Positions 53,552 through 62,185 of a DNA stretch of 64,000 bases are shown one piece after another. Source of the stretch: Competibacter_A sp002352125. GTDB taxonomy: Bacteria > Pseudomonadota > Gammaproteobacteria > Competibacterales > Competibacteraceae. Made by a program: the position numbers and the translations under genes. The DNA is taken from NCBI GenBank assembly GCA_035441325.1, contig DAOROA010000020.1, positions 1-64,000 of the forward strand, written 5' to 3'. The notes beneath the pieces are model-generated. The model did no database searches and had not been told where the DNA came from. It saw nothing but the letters and a program-made list of their open reading frames with translations. How positions within the stretch are numbered: position 1 is the first letter of the stretch; each line of letters opens with the position of its first letter.

Positions 53552-54169
53552 TCACTCTTTGCGCCCACCGGCGGACAGCAGGTCGGGGGCGAAGGCCGGA
53601 ATTTCCCGCCGCGCCAGCCGGTAAGTCACCGACCCGGCAACTTTTTCCCGATGCGGCACCCACCGGGCCGGCAGCGACGGAGGGTGTAATTCGGTTTCTG
53701 TTTCCAAATAAATCCAGGCCGTTGGCGTCAGCCAGCCACCCGCTTCTAACGCCGCGCACGCCGGTTCCAGCAAACCTTCGCCAAACGGTGGATCGAGCAG
53801 CACGATCTCGAACGGCGTTCCCGGCTGGCCCAACCAAGCGAGCGCATCGGCTTTGTCGACGCGGGCGCCCTGGGCGTCCAGCCGCGCCAGATTTTCGCGC
53901 AGGATGTGGACCGCAAGCGGATGGCGCTCGACGAACACCGCTTCGGCCGCGCCGCGCGATAACGCTTCGATGCCGAGCGCGCCGCTGCCAGCGAACAAAT
54001 CCAAACAACGGGAGCCGGGCAACACTGGAGCCAACCAGTTGAACAGCGTTTCCCGCACTCGATCCGGCGTCGGGCGCAACCCCGGCACATCCGGAAAATG
54101 CAGTCGCCGGCCGCGCCACCGGCCGGCGATCACGCGAATCTGATTAGCGCGTTCGCCGCGTCGATTCAC
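53552..54169 (-). CDS. rsmD: 16S rRNA (guanine966-N2)-methyltransferase RsmD
   Basis: This SAM-dependent methyltransferase acts on the 30S subunit. The family start IRVIAGRWRGRRLHFP, RPTPDRVRETLFNWL, motif I LDLFAGSGALGIEALSRGA and the catalytic DPPF (LLDPPFGEG) are all present. It has 205 residues. It starts with GTG at 54169, overlapping the M16 gene stop (GTGA). Confidence 0.96.
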   Translation of the reverse strand: MNRRGERANQIRVIAGRWRGRRLHFPDVPGLRPTPDRVRETLFNWLAPVLPGSRCLDLFAGSGALGIEALSRGAAEAVFVERHPLAVHILRENLARLDAQGARVDKADALAWLGQPGTPFEIVLLDPPFGEGLLEPACAALEAGGWLTPTAWIYLETETELHPPSLPARWVPHREKVAGSVTYRLARREIPAFAPDLLSAGGRKE

Positions 54170-55527
54170 GAACCGGCCGGCCGCGTCGAACCGCTTGGCG
54201 CAGCTTGAGCGGCCTGTCCGCCGCCGACGATGACCGTGATCAGCTTGTCCGGTTGAATGCGTCGCTGCCAGGCGGTCTTGGTCTGTTCTAGCGTGATGCC
54301 GTTCATGGTATCGATGTAGTTCTGCAAATAATCCAGCGGCAGCCCGTAAAACGCGATCAGCCCCAGCGCACCGGCCAGTTTGCCGTTGCCGGCGAGATCG
54401 AGCGCGAAGCCACCAGTGATGTTCTGCCGCGCTTCCTCCAACGCTTGCGCGCCGGGACCGTTGGCGGTGAACTCGCGCAAGGCGGTTTGAGCGACTTGGA
54501 GAGCGGTCTCGACTTGGTCGTTGCGGGTCTGCAGGTTGATCAAAAACGGACCGGCTTGTCGCATCGGGGAAAAAGCGCTGTAGGCGCCGTAGGCCAAGCC
54601 GCGCTTCTCGCGAATTTCCTGGGAGAGTTGCGACACCAGGCCGTTACCGCCCAGTACGTGGTTGCCTAGATAGAGCGCGTAATAATCTGGATCGGCACGA
54701 TTCACTCCGACTTGACCGATGAGGATGTGGCTCTGGCTAGAGGGATAGGGGATGCGGATGGTCCGGCTGGCCGAAACCGGAGGGACCGGCGGAGGTGGCG
54801 GGGCCGCTTCGCCCAGCACCAAGCCGCCGGCCAAAACATTGGCCAGTTGCTCGGCAGCGGGCCGATCCAGATCGCCGACGATGGTCACCGCCGCGTTGGC
54901 GGCAACGTAACAACGGCGCCAAAAATTTTGGATGTCGGCGCGAGTGATGGCGTTCACGCTGGCGGTGGTGCCTTCGGGTGGCGAACCGTAAGGATGATCG
55001 CCGTACAGCGCCTTGTAAAAGGCATCTTGGGCGATGGCGCCGGGCGACTGGGCGCGCTCCTGGAGCGCCGTCAACATTTGCTTGCGCACCCGTTCCACGG
55101 CATCCGGCGCGAAGGCCGGCTCTTTCAGCAGCCGGGCGACGGTTTCGACGGCGGGCTGCAGATAGCGCGGATCGACGAGACTGCGCAGCGATACCCAAGC
55201 CGAATCGCGCCGCGAACCGGTGCTCAGTTGGGCGCCGGTTCGATCCAGCCGGTCGGCGATAACATCTGCCGACCAATCGCCCGCCCCTTCCTCCAGTAGC
55301 GCGTTCGTCAACATCGCCAATCCAGGGTGCTCGCCATCGCGGATCGATCCGGCGTTGAACAGGACTTGCGCGTCCACCATCGGCAGTTCCCGCGCAGGGA
55401 TGAAGTAGACTGGCACACCGTTGGTGGTACGCCAGCTCTGGATAGCCGGCACGGCGGCGGCCAGACCGGACGCCGACAGCAGCACGATAGCGAACAGCGT
55501 TGATAGCAAGATTTTCGGATTCGACAT
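54166..55527 (-). CDS. M16-family peptidase-like protein, non-catalytic partner
   Basis: This 453-residue periplasmic protein has a signal peptide (LSTLFAIVLLSASGLAAA) and two M16 lobes. The zinc-binding HxxEH motif of active M16 enzymes is replaced (LTNALLEEG in the equivalent place), so it should be the inactive subunit that pairs with the upstream gene product. The C-terminal lobe keeps the RTND-type segment (LQTRNDQVETAL) and REKRGLAYGAYSAFSP. It lies 60 nt after the catalytic gene and overlaps rsmD by four bases. Confidence 0.92.
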   Translation of the reverse strand: MSNPKILLSTLFAIVLLSASGLAAAVPAIQSWRTTNGVPVYFIPARELPMVDAQVLFNAGSIRDGEHPGLAMLTNALLEEGAGDWSADVIADRLDRTGAQLSTGSRRDSAWVSLRSLVDPRYLQPAVETVARLLKEPAFAPDAVERVRKQMLTALQERAQSPGAIAQDAFYKALYGDHPYGSPPEGTTASVNAITRADIQNFWRRCYVAANAAVTIVGDLDRPAAEQLANVLAGGLVLGEAAPPPPPVPPVSASRTIRIPYPSSQSHILIGQVGVNRADPDYYALYLGNHVLGGNGLVSQLSQEIREKRGLAYGAYSAFSPMRQAGPFLINLQTRNDQVETALQVAQTALREFTANGPGAQALEEARQNITGGFALDLAGNGKLAGALGLIAFYGLPLDYLQNYIDTMNGITLEQTKTAWQRRIQPDKLITVIVGGGQAAQAAPSGSTRPAGS

Positions 55528-55544
55528 GACGGATATTGTCCTGA

Positions 55545-55586
55545 TCTCCCCTCGCCCGCCAGCGGGAGAGGGGTCGGGGGTGAGGG
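55545..55586. repeat. GC-rich intergenic repeat between the two M16 genes
   Basis: CCCCTC (55548-55553) with GAGGGG (55568-55573) and CCCGC (55555-55559) with GCGGG (55562-55566) form a nearly perfect hairpin, followed by TCGGGGGTGAGGG. This resembles a dispersed intergenic repeat found in many proteobacterial genomes. No second copy was recognised in this window. It may protect or attenuate the mRNA between the two genes. Confidence 0.55.
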
Positions 55587-55587
55587 T

Positions 55588-56964
55588 CTAGCGGATCGCG
55601 TGATCCGTCGCGGGACCGGGTGCGGCCGGGCGGCGGCCATCCAGCGGCAAGGGTTCTAGCGTCGCCACCGTCAACCGGTCGTCGATCAGATACTTGCGAG
55701 CGACTTCGCGAACCTGTTCCGGCGTCACCGCCTGAATTCGTTGCACGTAATCGTCGAGCTTGCTCCAGCCCAAACCGACGGTTTCCAAAGTCCCCAGCCG
55801 CATCCCCTGATAGAACATCGAGTCCCGCCGGTAAACGTCGGCGGCGACCACTTGCGCCACCACGCGCTCCAGTTCGTCGGTGCCGACCAAATCCTCGCGC
55901 AGTCGCGCCACTTCGGCGCGCAGGGCCTGCTCCAGCTCGGCGCTGGTACGGCCCGGTGCGGGATTGCCCGCTAACACGAACAATTCATCCAGCCGGGAAA
56001 CCGGGCTATAGCTGGTGCCAGCGGCGACAGCAACTTGATCGCCGCGAACGAGATTCCGGCTGAGGCGAGAACTGGTGCCGCCATCGAGAACACCGTCCAG
56101 TACCGCCAGCGCATACGGCTCCCAGTCTTCTGCGGCGGTTTTCAGGGTTGGCGCCTTGTAACCCAAGGCCACGTAGGGCACTTCGGCGGGGGCTTTGACC
56201 ACGATCCGCCGCTCGCCCTGTTGCGGGACTTCCGCCGCTGGTTTGAGCGATGCGAGCGTGCTGGGCTGCAACGGACCAAAGTGTTTTTCGGCCAATTCGC
56301 GAACCTTGGCAGGATCCACGTCGCCAACCACTACCAACGTGGCGTTGTTCGGGGCGTACCACCGCTGATACCAGCTTTTCAGGTCATCTGGAGTAATGGA
56401 CTGAATATCTTGCATCCAGCCGATAACCGGATGGCGGTAAGGGCTGGTCACGTAGGCGGCGGCCATGAATTGTTCTTGCGTCAGCGATTCGGGTTGATCG
56501 TCGGTACGCAACCGGCGCTCCTCGGCGACCACCTGCGTTTCCTTGGCAACCTCTTCCGGTTTCAGCAGCAGATGGCGCATCCGGTCGGCTTCCAGACGGA
56601 AACTGGTTTCCAGCCGGTCCTTTTCCAGCGTTTGAAAATAGGCGGTGTAATCGTGGCTGGTGAAAGCGTTTTCGTCCCCGCCGTTGGCGGCGATGATGCG
56701 GGAAAACTCGCCGCCCGGCACGTCGGGGGTGCCTTTGAACATCATGTGCTCCAGCAGGTGAGAGATGCCGGTCAGGCCGCTGGGTTCATAGCTGGAGCCG
56801 ACTTTGTACCAGATCTGGGAAACCACCACTGGCGCGCGGTGATCTTCGCGCACCAGCACTTTCAGGCCGTTGGCGAGGGTGAATTCGTGGACAGGCGCCG
56901 CCGCGAAACTTGCGGGGACCAGCGCCAGCCAAAGGGCTGCGATAATGATCCAATTGCTCGACAT
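55588..56964 (-). CDS. M16-family zinc peptidase, catalytic
   Basis: This 458-residue exported protease has a signal peptide (MSSNWIIIAALWLALVPASFA) and the inverted zinc motif HLLEH in GISHLLEHMMFKGTP, with a downstream glutamate in the expected region (DENAFTSHDYTAYFQ). It should cut small periplasmic peptides or unfolded proteins as a dimer with the inactive partner encoded next. CGGAG precedes the ATG. The pair followed by rsmD and coaD is a conserved arrangement. Confidence 0.94.
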   Translation of the reverse strand: MSSNWIIIAALWLALVPASFAAAPVHEFTLANGLKVLVREDHRAPVVVSQIWYKVGSSYEPSGLTGISHLLEHMMFKGTPDVPGGEFSRIIAANGGDENAFTSHDYTAYFQTLEKDRLETSFRLEADRMRHLLLKPEEVAKETQVVAEERRLRTDDQPESLTQEQFMAAAYVTSPYRHPVIGWMQDIQSITPDDLKSWYQRWYAPNNATLVVVGDVDPAKVRELAEKHFGPLQPSTLASLKPAAEVPQQGERRIVVKAPAEVPYVALGYKAPTLKTAAEDWEPYALAVLDGVLDGGTSSRLSRNLVRGDQVAVAAGTSYSPVSRLDELFVLAGNPAPGRTSAELEQALRAEVARLREDLVGTDELERVVAQVVAADVYRRDSMFYQGMRLGTLETVGLGWSKLDDYVQRIQAVTPEQVREVARKYLIDDRLTVATLEPLPLDGRRPAAPGPATDHAIR

Positions 56965-57093
56965 GAGGTCTCCGGGTTTGGCTGATTCCGAGGGTCGATT
57001 CCGGTCGTTTGGCAGCGGGTGGGGGCAAGGGTTCCGGCCACCCCTCGCCGCGCACCATTCCCGCGCTTGGCCCTGCTGCCAGGCGACGGACCG

Positions 57094-58779
57094 CTACTCG
57101 ATAACCACATTCTGCCCGGCTTCCACCACGATGTTTTCCACCGTGAAGTTGGGATATTTCAGCTTGTAGGTTCCGGGGGCAACCTGAGTGTTGCTGCCGC
57201 ACCCGTAGCAGAAATCGGCTTTTTCCTCGCTCGTCTGCTGGTCGAGAATTTGCACGAGACTGCCCCTGTCGGTAAAGTTTTTGATCTCGATGATTCCAGA
57301 AACAGTATTTGCGTCGACGACCTTTTTCTCTCCGCCGGTCAATTCGATCCCATCGATTGTAAAATTATGGAACTTCAGTTTATAGGTCCCGGGAGGAACT
57401 TGGGTGTTGCTACCGCATCCGTTGCAGAAGGAGGCTTTTTTCTCCCCCGTTTGTTGATCGAGGATTTCCACGGAACCGGTCATATTGTTTTTGATCTCGA
57501 TGATTCCAGAAACAGTATTTGCGTCGACGACCTTTTTCTCTCCGCCGGTCAATTCGATCCCATCGATTGTAAAATTATGGAACTTCAGTTTATAGGTCCC
57601 GGGAGGAACTTGGGTGTTGCTACCGCATCCGTTGCAGAAGGAGGCTTTTTTCTCCCCCGTTTGTTGATCGAGGATTTCCACGGAACCGGTCATATTGTTT
57701 TTGATCTCGATGATTCCAGAAACAGTATTTGCGTCGACGACCTTTTTCTCTCCGCCGGTCAATTCGATCCCATCGATTGTAAAATTATGGAACTTCAGTT
57801 TATAGGTCCCGGGAGGAACTTGGGTGTTGCTACCGCATCCGTTGCAGAAGGAGGCTTTTTTCTCCCCCGTTTGTTGATCGAGGATTTCCACGGAACCGGT
57901 CATATTGTTTTTGATCTCGATTGTTCCGATTTCTGGCCGTTGGACTTTAATAACTTTTTGACTGATTGTGACTTCTGGTTTTTTCGGTGGTGTCTCGATT
58001 TTTTTCACCACTTCCTGTTTCACTTCGGTCAAGGCGTCTTTCAACTGCTCGGCGTTGTTAGCGGTGAAGTATTTGCCATTTCCCGCCTTGGCGATGCATA
58101 TCAGTTGCTGCTGTTCCTTCTTCGCCACGTCGAAGCCGACGACGTGGACTTTGAGCTTGACGCCCTGCTGCACCAGGCTCCCCACCGCCGCGCAGGGATC
58201 GCCCTTGCAGGTCTCCTCGCCGTCGCTGACCAGCACAACGGTGGTTTCCTGCTCGGCGGTCTTGAGTTGTTCGGCGGCCACTTGCAGCGCCTGGGTGATC
58301 GGGGTCATGCCTTTGGGGTCAATGGTTTGAACTCGTTGGATCAGGGCGGTCTTGTCCACTTGACCGACCGGGGCCATCACTTCGATGTCGTTGCAGTCGC
58401 CCTTGGTGTGGTGGCCGTAGACTTCCAGGCCCACCCGGATCGTCGCCGGCAAGTCGCGCAGCAGGTTGCTCATCACCTCCTTGGCGATGACGATCTTCTC
58501 CCGGTTGTCGATCTTGGCTTTCATGCTGCCAGAGGCGTCGAGGATGAACAGCACGCCGGGGGCGTTCGCCGCGCCGTTCGCCGCCGCCTGGGTGGGCAGG
58601 GCCGTGGCGTTGCTGGGATTGGCCGGGTCGATCTGCTGAGGCTTACGCGCCGCCTCCGGCGACGACGAGGTGTAATGCACCTGCCCCTTCTCATCCGTCC
58701 ATTTATACAGATCGGCAGCGCTCGCCGTAGCCAGAGACGCTAAGGCGGCAAGGCTGGCTAAAACCACACGGTGTTTCAT
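57094..58779 (-). CDS. secreted VWA-domain protein with four cysteine-containing tandem repeats
   Basis: This is a 561-residue exported protein of unknown role. After a signal peptide (cleaved after ASA, residue 21) comes a DUF4124-like segment (ADLYKWTDEKGQVHY), then a von Willebrand A domain (about residues 75-260) with a complete MIDAS set: DASGS at 81-85, the threonine in GMTPITQ and SDGEE at 185-189. Residues 287-496 are three 70-residue repeats, identical in sequence, followed by a fourth diverged copy (497-561). Each has IEIKNNMTGSVEILDQQTGE, a cysteine pair CNGCG (CYGCG in the last) and PGTYKLKF, suggesting a small beta-sandwich like PEGA domains. GAGGAG precedes the ATG. Confidence 0.88.
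   Translation of the reverse strand: MKHRVVLASLAALASLATASAADLYKWTDEKGQVHYTSSSPEAARKPQQIDPANPSNATALPTQAAANGAANAPGVLFILDASGSMKAKIDNREKIVIAKEVMSNLLRDLPATIRVGLEVYGHHTKGDCNDIEVMAPVGQVDKTALIQRVQTIDPKGMTPITQALQVAAEQLKTAEQETTVVLVSDGEETCKGDPCAAVGSLVQQGVKLKVHVVGFDVAKKEQQQLICIAKAGNGKYFTANNAEQLKDALTEVKQEVVKKIETPPKKPEVTISQKVIKVQRPEIGTIEIKNNMTGSVEILDQQTGEKKASFCNGCGSNTQVPPGTYKLKFHNFTIDGIELTGGEKKVVDANTVSGIIEIKNNMTGSVEILDQQTGEKKASFCNGCGSNTQVPPGTYKLKFHNFTIDGIELTGGEKKVVDANTVSGIIEIKNNMTGSVEILDQQTGEKKASFCNGCGSNTQVPPGTYKLKFHNFTIDGIELTGGEKKVVDANTVSGIIEIKNFTDRGSLVQILDQQTSEEKADFCYGCGSNTQVAPGTYKLKYPNFTVENIVVEAGQNVVIE
57277..57920. repeat. three identical 210-bp tandem repeats inside the VWA gene
   Basis: Landmarks recur every 210 bp: AAAATTATGG at 57361, 57571 and 57781, and TTGATCTCGA at 57281, 57491, 57701 and 57911. 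Comparing the copies base by base I see no difference, including silent positions. The unit encodes 70 residues, so copy number can change without a frameshift. A fourth, diverged copy lies on the 3' side (57094-57276). Confidence 0.93.
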
Positions 58780-59160
58780 GCTTTTCTCTCCTCTCTGCAA
58801 TCAATTTTCAAGATGGAAATCGCTGTACCCTAAAAAATCAAGACCCCTTTTCGAGGATAGAACCTCATTCAGATATAGCCCAACTACATTTTGCTCGATT
58901 CATGCGGGCTATCCGAATTATCCAAGCGGCTTATGAGCAAAAGCGATGCCACGATAGGTAGAAGGAGTCGATAGAGCAAAACCCGATCAATTTCCTCGCC
59001 TTGAACGGCATTCTCTTACTAAGAAAAAAGTCAAAATCGGTTCAAAGTGAACTCAAATCTTTCAAAATAAATGGCAAAAGATCAAATTGGCCGTTGCTTT
59101 TTACCTTTATATCGATTGCCCCCATTCGGCCCATCCCATTGACGCGAGCAGCGATTGCCA
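58780..59160. other. AT-rich intergenic region between the kinase and VWA genes
   Basis: These 381 nt are clearly AT-richer than the rest of the window, and no gene is recognised. The part next to 58780 should hold the promoter of the VWA gene (TTGATT near the start on the minus strand, no convincing -10). The low GC suggests either a regulatory region or imported sequence. Confidence 0.5.
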
Positions 59161-60954
59161 TTAACGGGCTACGATCCGGCTGCAGTTCGGTCGAACCAGA
59201 GTCACGTTCTGTGAAGAATAGTCCACCACCAGCGACCGGGTCGCGGGGTCGCGCCAATGGTCGGCCTGTTGAAAGCTCAGCTGGACCTCATTGCCTTGCG
59301 CCTCCGCCTGCCAATCCTGAATCTGCACTTGATTCTGGGTTCGCGTCCGGAATTTTTCTTGCAGCGCCACCGCCTGTGAGTCCGAGCGCACGTAACCCAA
59401 TTCCCGCAGCAGGTTGAGATCCCCCGCTTCCAAAGCGCGCCGATACGCTTCCAGCCATTGCCGCACCTCGGTCTCGGAGGGCGGTGCCGGGCTAACCGAA
59501 ACCTCCCAGTTCGCACCCGTCACTTCGTCTCCGCTCGCCGCGACCCGAACGGTGTGCTGGCCTGTCGCATGCCCCGCGAAGCGCAACCGCCGTCCCTCTT
59601 CCGGTTGGCGTTGCCCGTCGATCCACCAGGCGTAGCGCCCGGATGAATCGTCATTCACCGCAAAGACTTGCGTTTCGCACGCCTTGAGCGCGATCCGGCC
59701 GGCCGGCGGCGTCACCGGCAAGGGTGGCGCGGATTTCGGAGCTTCGACGGCGGCGACCGGCGGGTGGATCGCTGGCGGCGCGACTGGTTGAACGGGTGGG
59801 CGGGTTGCCTGTGTTTCGGTAGATTTAATGGCGACGGGCGGTTCGGTTGGTGCAATCGGCCGCAGCGCGGGAAGAGGATGATTTTCGGCGGCTTTAGTCG
59901 GTTGGTCGAGTTGCGGCGGTCTCTCCCCGCCTGGACTTGGGCGAGATGGCGGTGGCGACACAGGGAAGGTCGAGGCCAGTCGCCGCTCGATGAAGCGGGT
60001 GATTTCGCCGCGCCAAGGCGATTCCCATATCCACGCCAGCGCCGCCAGCGCCGCCAGCACCACGCCGCCCATCGATACGGCCCGCGCCAGTTCGCCCCAG
60101 CGGGTTACGGGCACTTTGGCCAGCGCATCGAGCCATTCCGCAACCGAATCGTAGCGCCGGTCCCGGTCCTTCGCGATGGTCTTGGTGATCAACCGCCGGA
60201 AGGCTTTGGGCACCGGCCGTTCGAACTCCGGCTTGTAATCGCCACGTTCATAGAGTTGTTTGCCGATGATGGCTTCTTTGGACAGATCCGCAAAGAACCG
60301 GCGACCGGCGACCATCTCGTACATCACCAGCCCCAGCGAAAACAGATCGGTCCGTCCGTCCAGCGTCGCGTCGCCGCGCAGTTGCTCGGGGGAGCTGTAA
60401 GCGACCGTGCCGATGAAGGCGCCGGTGCGGGTATAGTGGGTTTTCTGCCGATCCAGCAGCTTGGCGATCCCGAAGTCCAACACCACCACGCGACCGGTGC
60501 CGTCTTCGAGCATGATGTTGTGGGGTTTGATATCGCGATGGATGACCGGCGGTTGTTGGGCGTGGGCGTAGGCCAGCGCTTGGCCGACTTGGGCGCCAAT
60601 GGCCAGCACGCGGGGCAAAGGCAGAGGGCTTTCCTTTTGCAGAATTTCGTGCAGACTCCGCCCTTGAACGAACTCCATGACAAAGTAGGGACGGCCTTGC
60701 TCTTGGTCGATGTCGAACACCTGGATGACGTGCGGATGTCGCAGCCGGGCCATGACGCGCGCTTCGTTGTAAAACCGCCCCATGGCCCCGACCGTTTCCT
60801 CCGCCTCGATCAGTTCGGGCCGCAGCATCTTCATCGCGAAAATCGAATCCAGTTCGAGGTGGCGGACCTGATACACGACCCCCATGCCGCCCCGGCCCAA
60901 CTCCCCCAGCACTTCGTATTTTTCGGCGATAATCATGGTTTGATAACCCTGCAT
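59161..60954 (-). CDS. transmembrane Ser/Thr protein kinase with periplasmic NTF2-like domain
   Basis: This 597-residue protein has a complete Hanks-type kinase domain: glycine loop GRGGMGVVY (20-28), Lys42 in AMKML, catalytic HRDIKPHN (139-146, Asp141), DFG at 160-162, and SPEQL. One membrane helix follows (about residues 293-312). Outside is a Pro-rich linker, an Ig/PEGA-like segment (CETQVFAVNDDSSGRYAWWIDG) and a C-terminal NTF2/SnoaL-like domain (SETEVRQWLEAYRRALEAGD onward). It starts at 60954, or at ATG 60936. It is divergent from ftsY and upstream of the VWA gene on the same strand. Confidence 0.92.
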   Translation of the reverse strand: MQGYQTMIIAEKYEVLGELGRGGMGVVYQVRHLELDSIFAMKMLRPELIEAEETVGAMGRFYNEARVMARLRHPHVIQVFDIDQEQGRPYFVMEFVQGRSLHEILQKESPLPLPRVLAIGAQVGQALAYAHAQQPPVIHRDIKPHNIMLEDGTGRVVVLDFGIAKLLDRQKTHYTRTGAFIGTVAYSSPEQLRGDATLDGRTDLFSLGLVMYEMVAGRRFFADLSKEAIIGKQLYERGDYKPEFERPVPKAFRRLITKTIAKDRDRRYDSVAEWLDALAKVPVTRWGELARAVSMGGVVLAALAALAWIWESPWRGEITRFIERRLASTFPVSPPPSRPSPGGERPPQLDQPTKAAENHPLPALRPIAPTEPPVAIKSTETQATRPPVQPVAPPAIHPPVAAVEAPKSAPPLPVTPPAGRIALKACETQVFAVNDDSSGRYAWWIDGQRQPEEGRRLRFAGHATGQHTVRVAASGDEVTGANWEVSVSPAPPSETEVRQWLEAYRRALEAGDLNLLRELGYVRSDSQAVALQEKFRTRTQNQVQIQDWQAEAQGNEVQLSFQQADHWRDPATRSLVVDYSSQNVTLVRPNCSRIVAR

Positions 60955-61013
60955 CCTAACCCCGCATACAATAGACCATCGCTAAAGCGGCGCTAACCGA
61001 TCCAGATCATTCC

Positions 61014-62099
61014 ATGACCGACCCCAAACACGACTCCTCCAATCCTTCGCCTGCATCCGAGACGCCGGAGCGCAAAAAATCCGGCCTGTTCGAAGTCCTG
61101 AACCGGCCGATCCACTTCCCGTTTCGCAAGGACCGCGCGCCGGAGGCGACGTCCGTCGAGCCGGCCGAACCCAAACCGCAACGGTTTGCCCGGCTGCGGA
61201 ATCGGCTGCGGCGCACCCGTCAAGGCTTGGTTGGCGGGCTGGCCGGCTTGTTCGCTGGCCGGAAGCTGGACGACGAGGCGCTGGAAGAGCTGGAAAGCCG
61301 GCTGTTGCTGGCCGACGTCGGCGTGGACGTCACCAACCATCTCATCAAACGGTTGACCGAGCGGGTATCGCGCCAGCAGTTAAGCGACATACCAGCATTG
61401 CTTCAAGCGTTGCGCGACGAACTGTTGGCCATTCTTTCCGCTTGCCAACGGCCGTGGCAACCTAGCGAATCCCGGCCTTACGTGATTTTGACGGTCGGGG
61501 TCAACGGCGTCGGCAAAACCACCACCATCGGCAAGCTGGCCAAAAAACTCCAGAACGATGGCCATTCCGTGCTGCTGGCGGCCGGCGATACCTTCCGCGC
61601 CGCCGCCGTCGAGCAATTGCAGGTTTGGGGCGAGCGCAACCAGATCGCGGTGATCGCTCAACAGAGCGGCGCCGATTCCGCCTCGGTGATCTACGACGCC
61701 ATTCAAGCCGCCAAGGCCCGGCAAGTGGACGTGGTAATCGCCGATACCGCCGGCCGGCTGCACACCCAATCGAACCTGATGGAGGAACTCAAAAAAATCA
61801 AGCGGGTCATGGGCAAGGTGGACGCCGCCGCACCGCACGAGGTGCTGTTGGTGGTGGACGCCAGCACCGGCCAGAACGCGCTCAACCAAGCCGTGCAGTT
61901 TCACGAAGCGGTCGGCGTGACTGGCCTGATCCTGACCAAGCTGGACGGCACCGCCAAAGGCGGCATCGCCTTCGCCATCGCCCGCCGATTGGGGCTACCG
62001 ATTCGTTTCATCGGCGTCGGGGAAAGCATCGACGATCTGCGCGAGTTCGACGCCGCCGAGTTCGTCGCCGCATTGCTGGATGAAGAAATCGACGGTTAA
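61014..62099 (+). CDS. ftsY: signal recognition particle receptor FtsY
   Basis: This SRP GTPase delivers ribosome-nascent chain complexes to SecYEG. The 361 residues comprise a short acidic/basic A domain (1-65), the N domain, and the G domain with GVNGVGKTT (162-170), the DTFRAAAVEQL box, DTAGRLHT and TKLDGTAKGG. It lies upstream of rpoH. The ftsE and ftsX genes, which usually sit between ftsY and rpoH in gammaproteobacteria, are absent here. Confidence 0.97.
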   Translation: MTDPKHDSSNPSPASETPERKKSGLFEVLNRPIHFPFRKDRAPEATSVEPAEPKPQRFARLRNRLRRTRQGLVGGLAGLFAGRKLDDEALEELESRLLLADVGVDVTNHLIKRLTERVSRQQLSDIPALLQALRDELLAILSACQRPWQPSESRPYVILTVGVNGVGKTTTIGKLAKKLQNDGHSVLLAAGDTFRAAAVEQLQVWGERNQIAVIAQQSGADSASVIYDAIQAAKARQVDVVIADTAGRLHTQSNLMEELKKIKRVMGKVDAAAPHEVLLVVDASTGQNALNQAVQFHEAVGVTGLILTKLDGTAKGGIAFAIARRLGLPIRFIGVGESIDDLREFDAAEFVAALLDEEIDG

Positions 62100-62126
62100 C
62101 GAAGCTGACGGGAACTTATCGCTGAT

Positions 62127-62156
62127 TTGGCACTCTTAGGACGGGAGTGCTAAAAT
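62127..62156 (+). promoter_or_regulatory. CIRCE element (HrcA operator) overlapping the rpoH promoter
   Basis: TTGGCACTC-N9-GAGTGCTAA (62127-62135 and 62145-62153) matches the CIRCE consensus TTAGCACTC-N9-GAGTGCTAA at 17 of 18 arm positions with the exact spacer. The same bases also fit a sigma-70 promoter: TTGGCA (62127-62132), 18 bp, TAAAAT (62151-62156). HrcA bound here would block RNA polymerase directly. The rpoH start codon is 30 nt downstream. Confidence 0.88.
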
Positions 62157-62185
62157 TAACGAGTGACGAATTTAGGGAGAAGTTG

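Noticed and set aside
57277..57920. Regular repeats as a possible CRISPR array
   Set aside because: The unit is 210 bp with no unique spacers and is translated in frame within one gene, so it is a protein-domain repeat.
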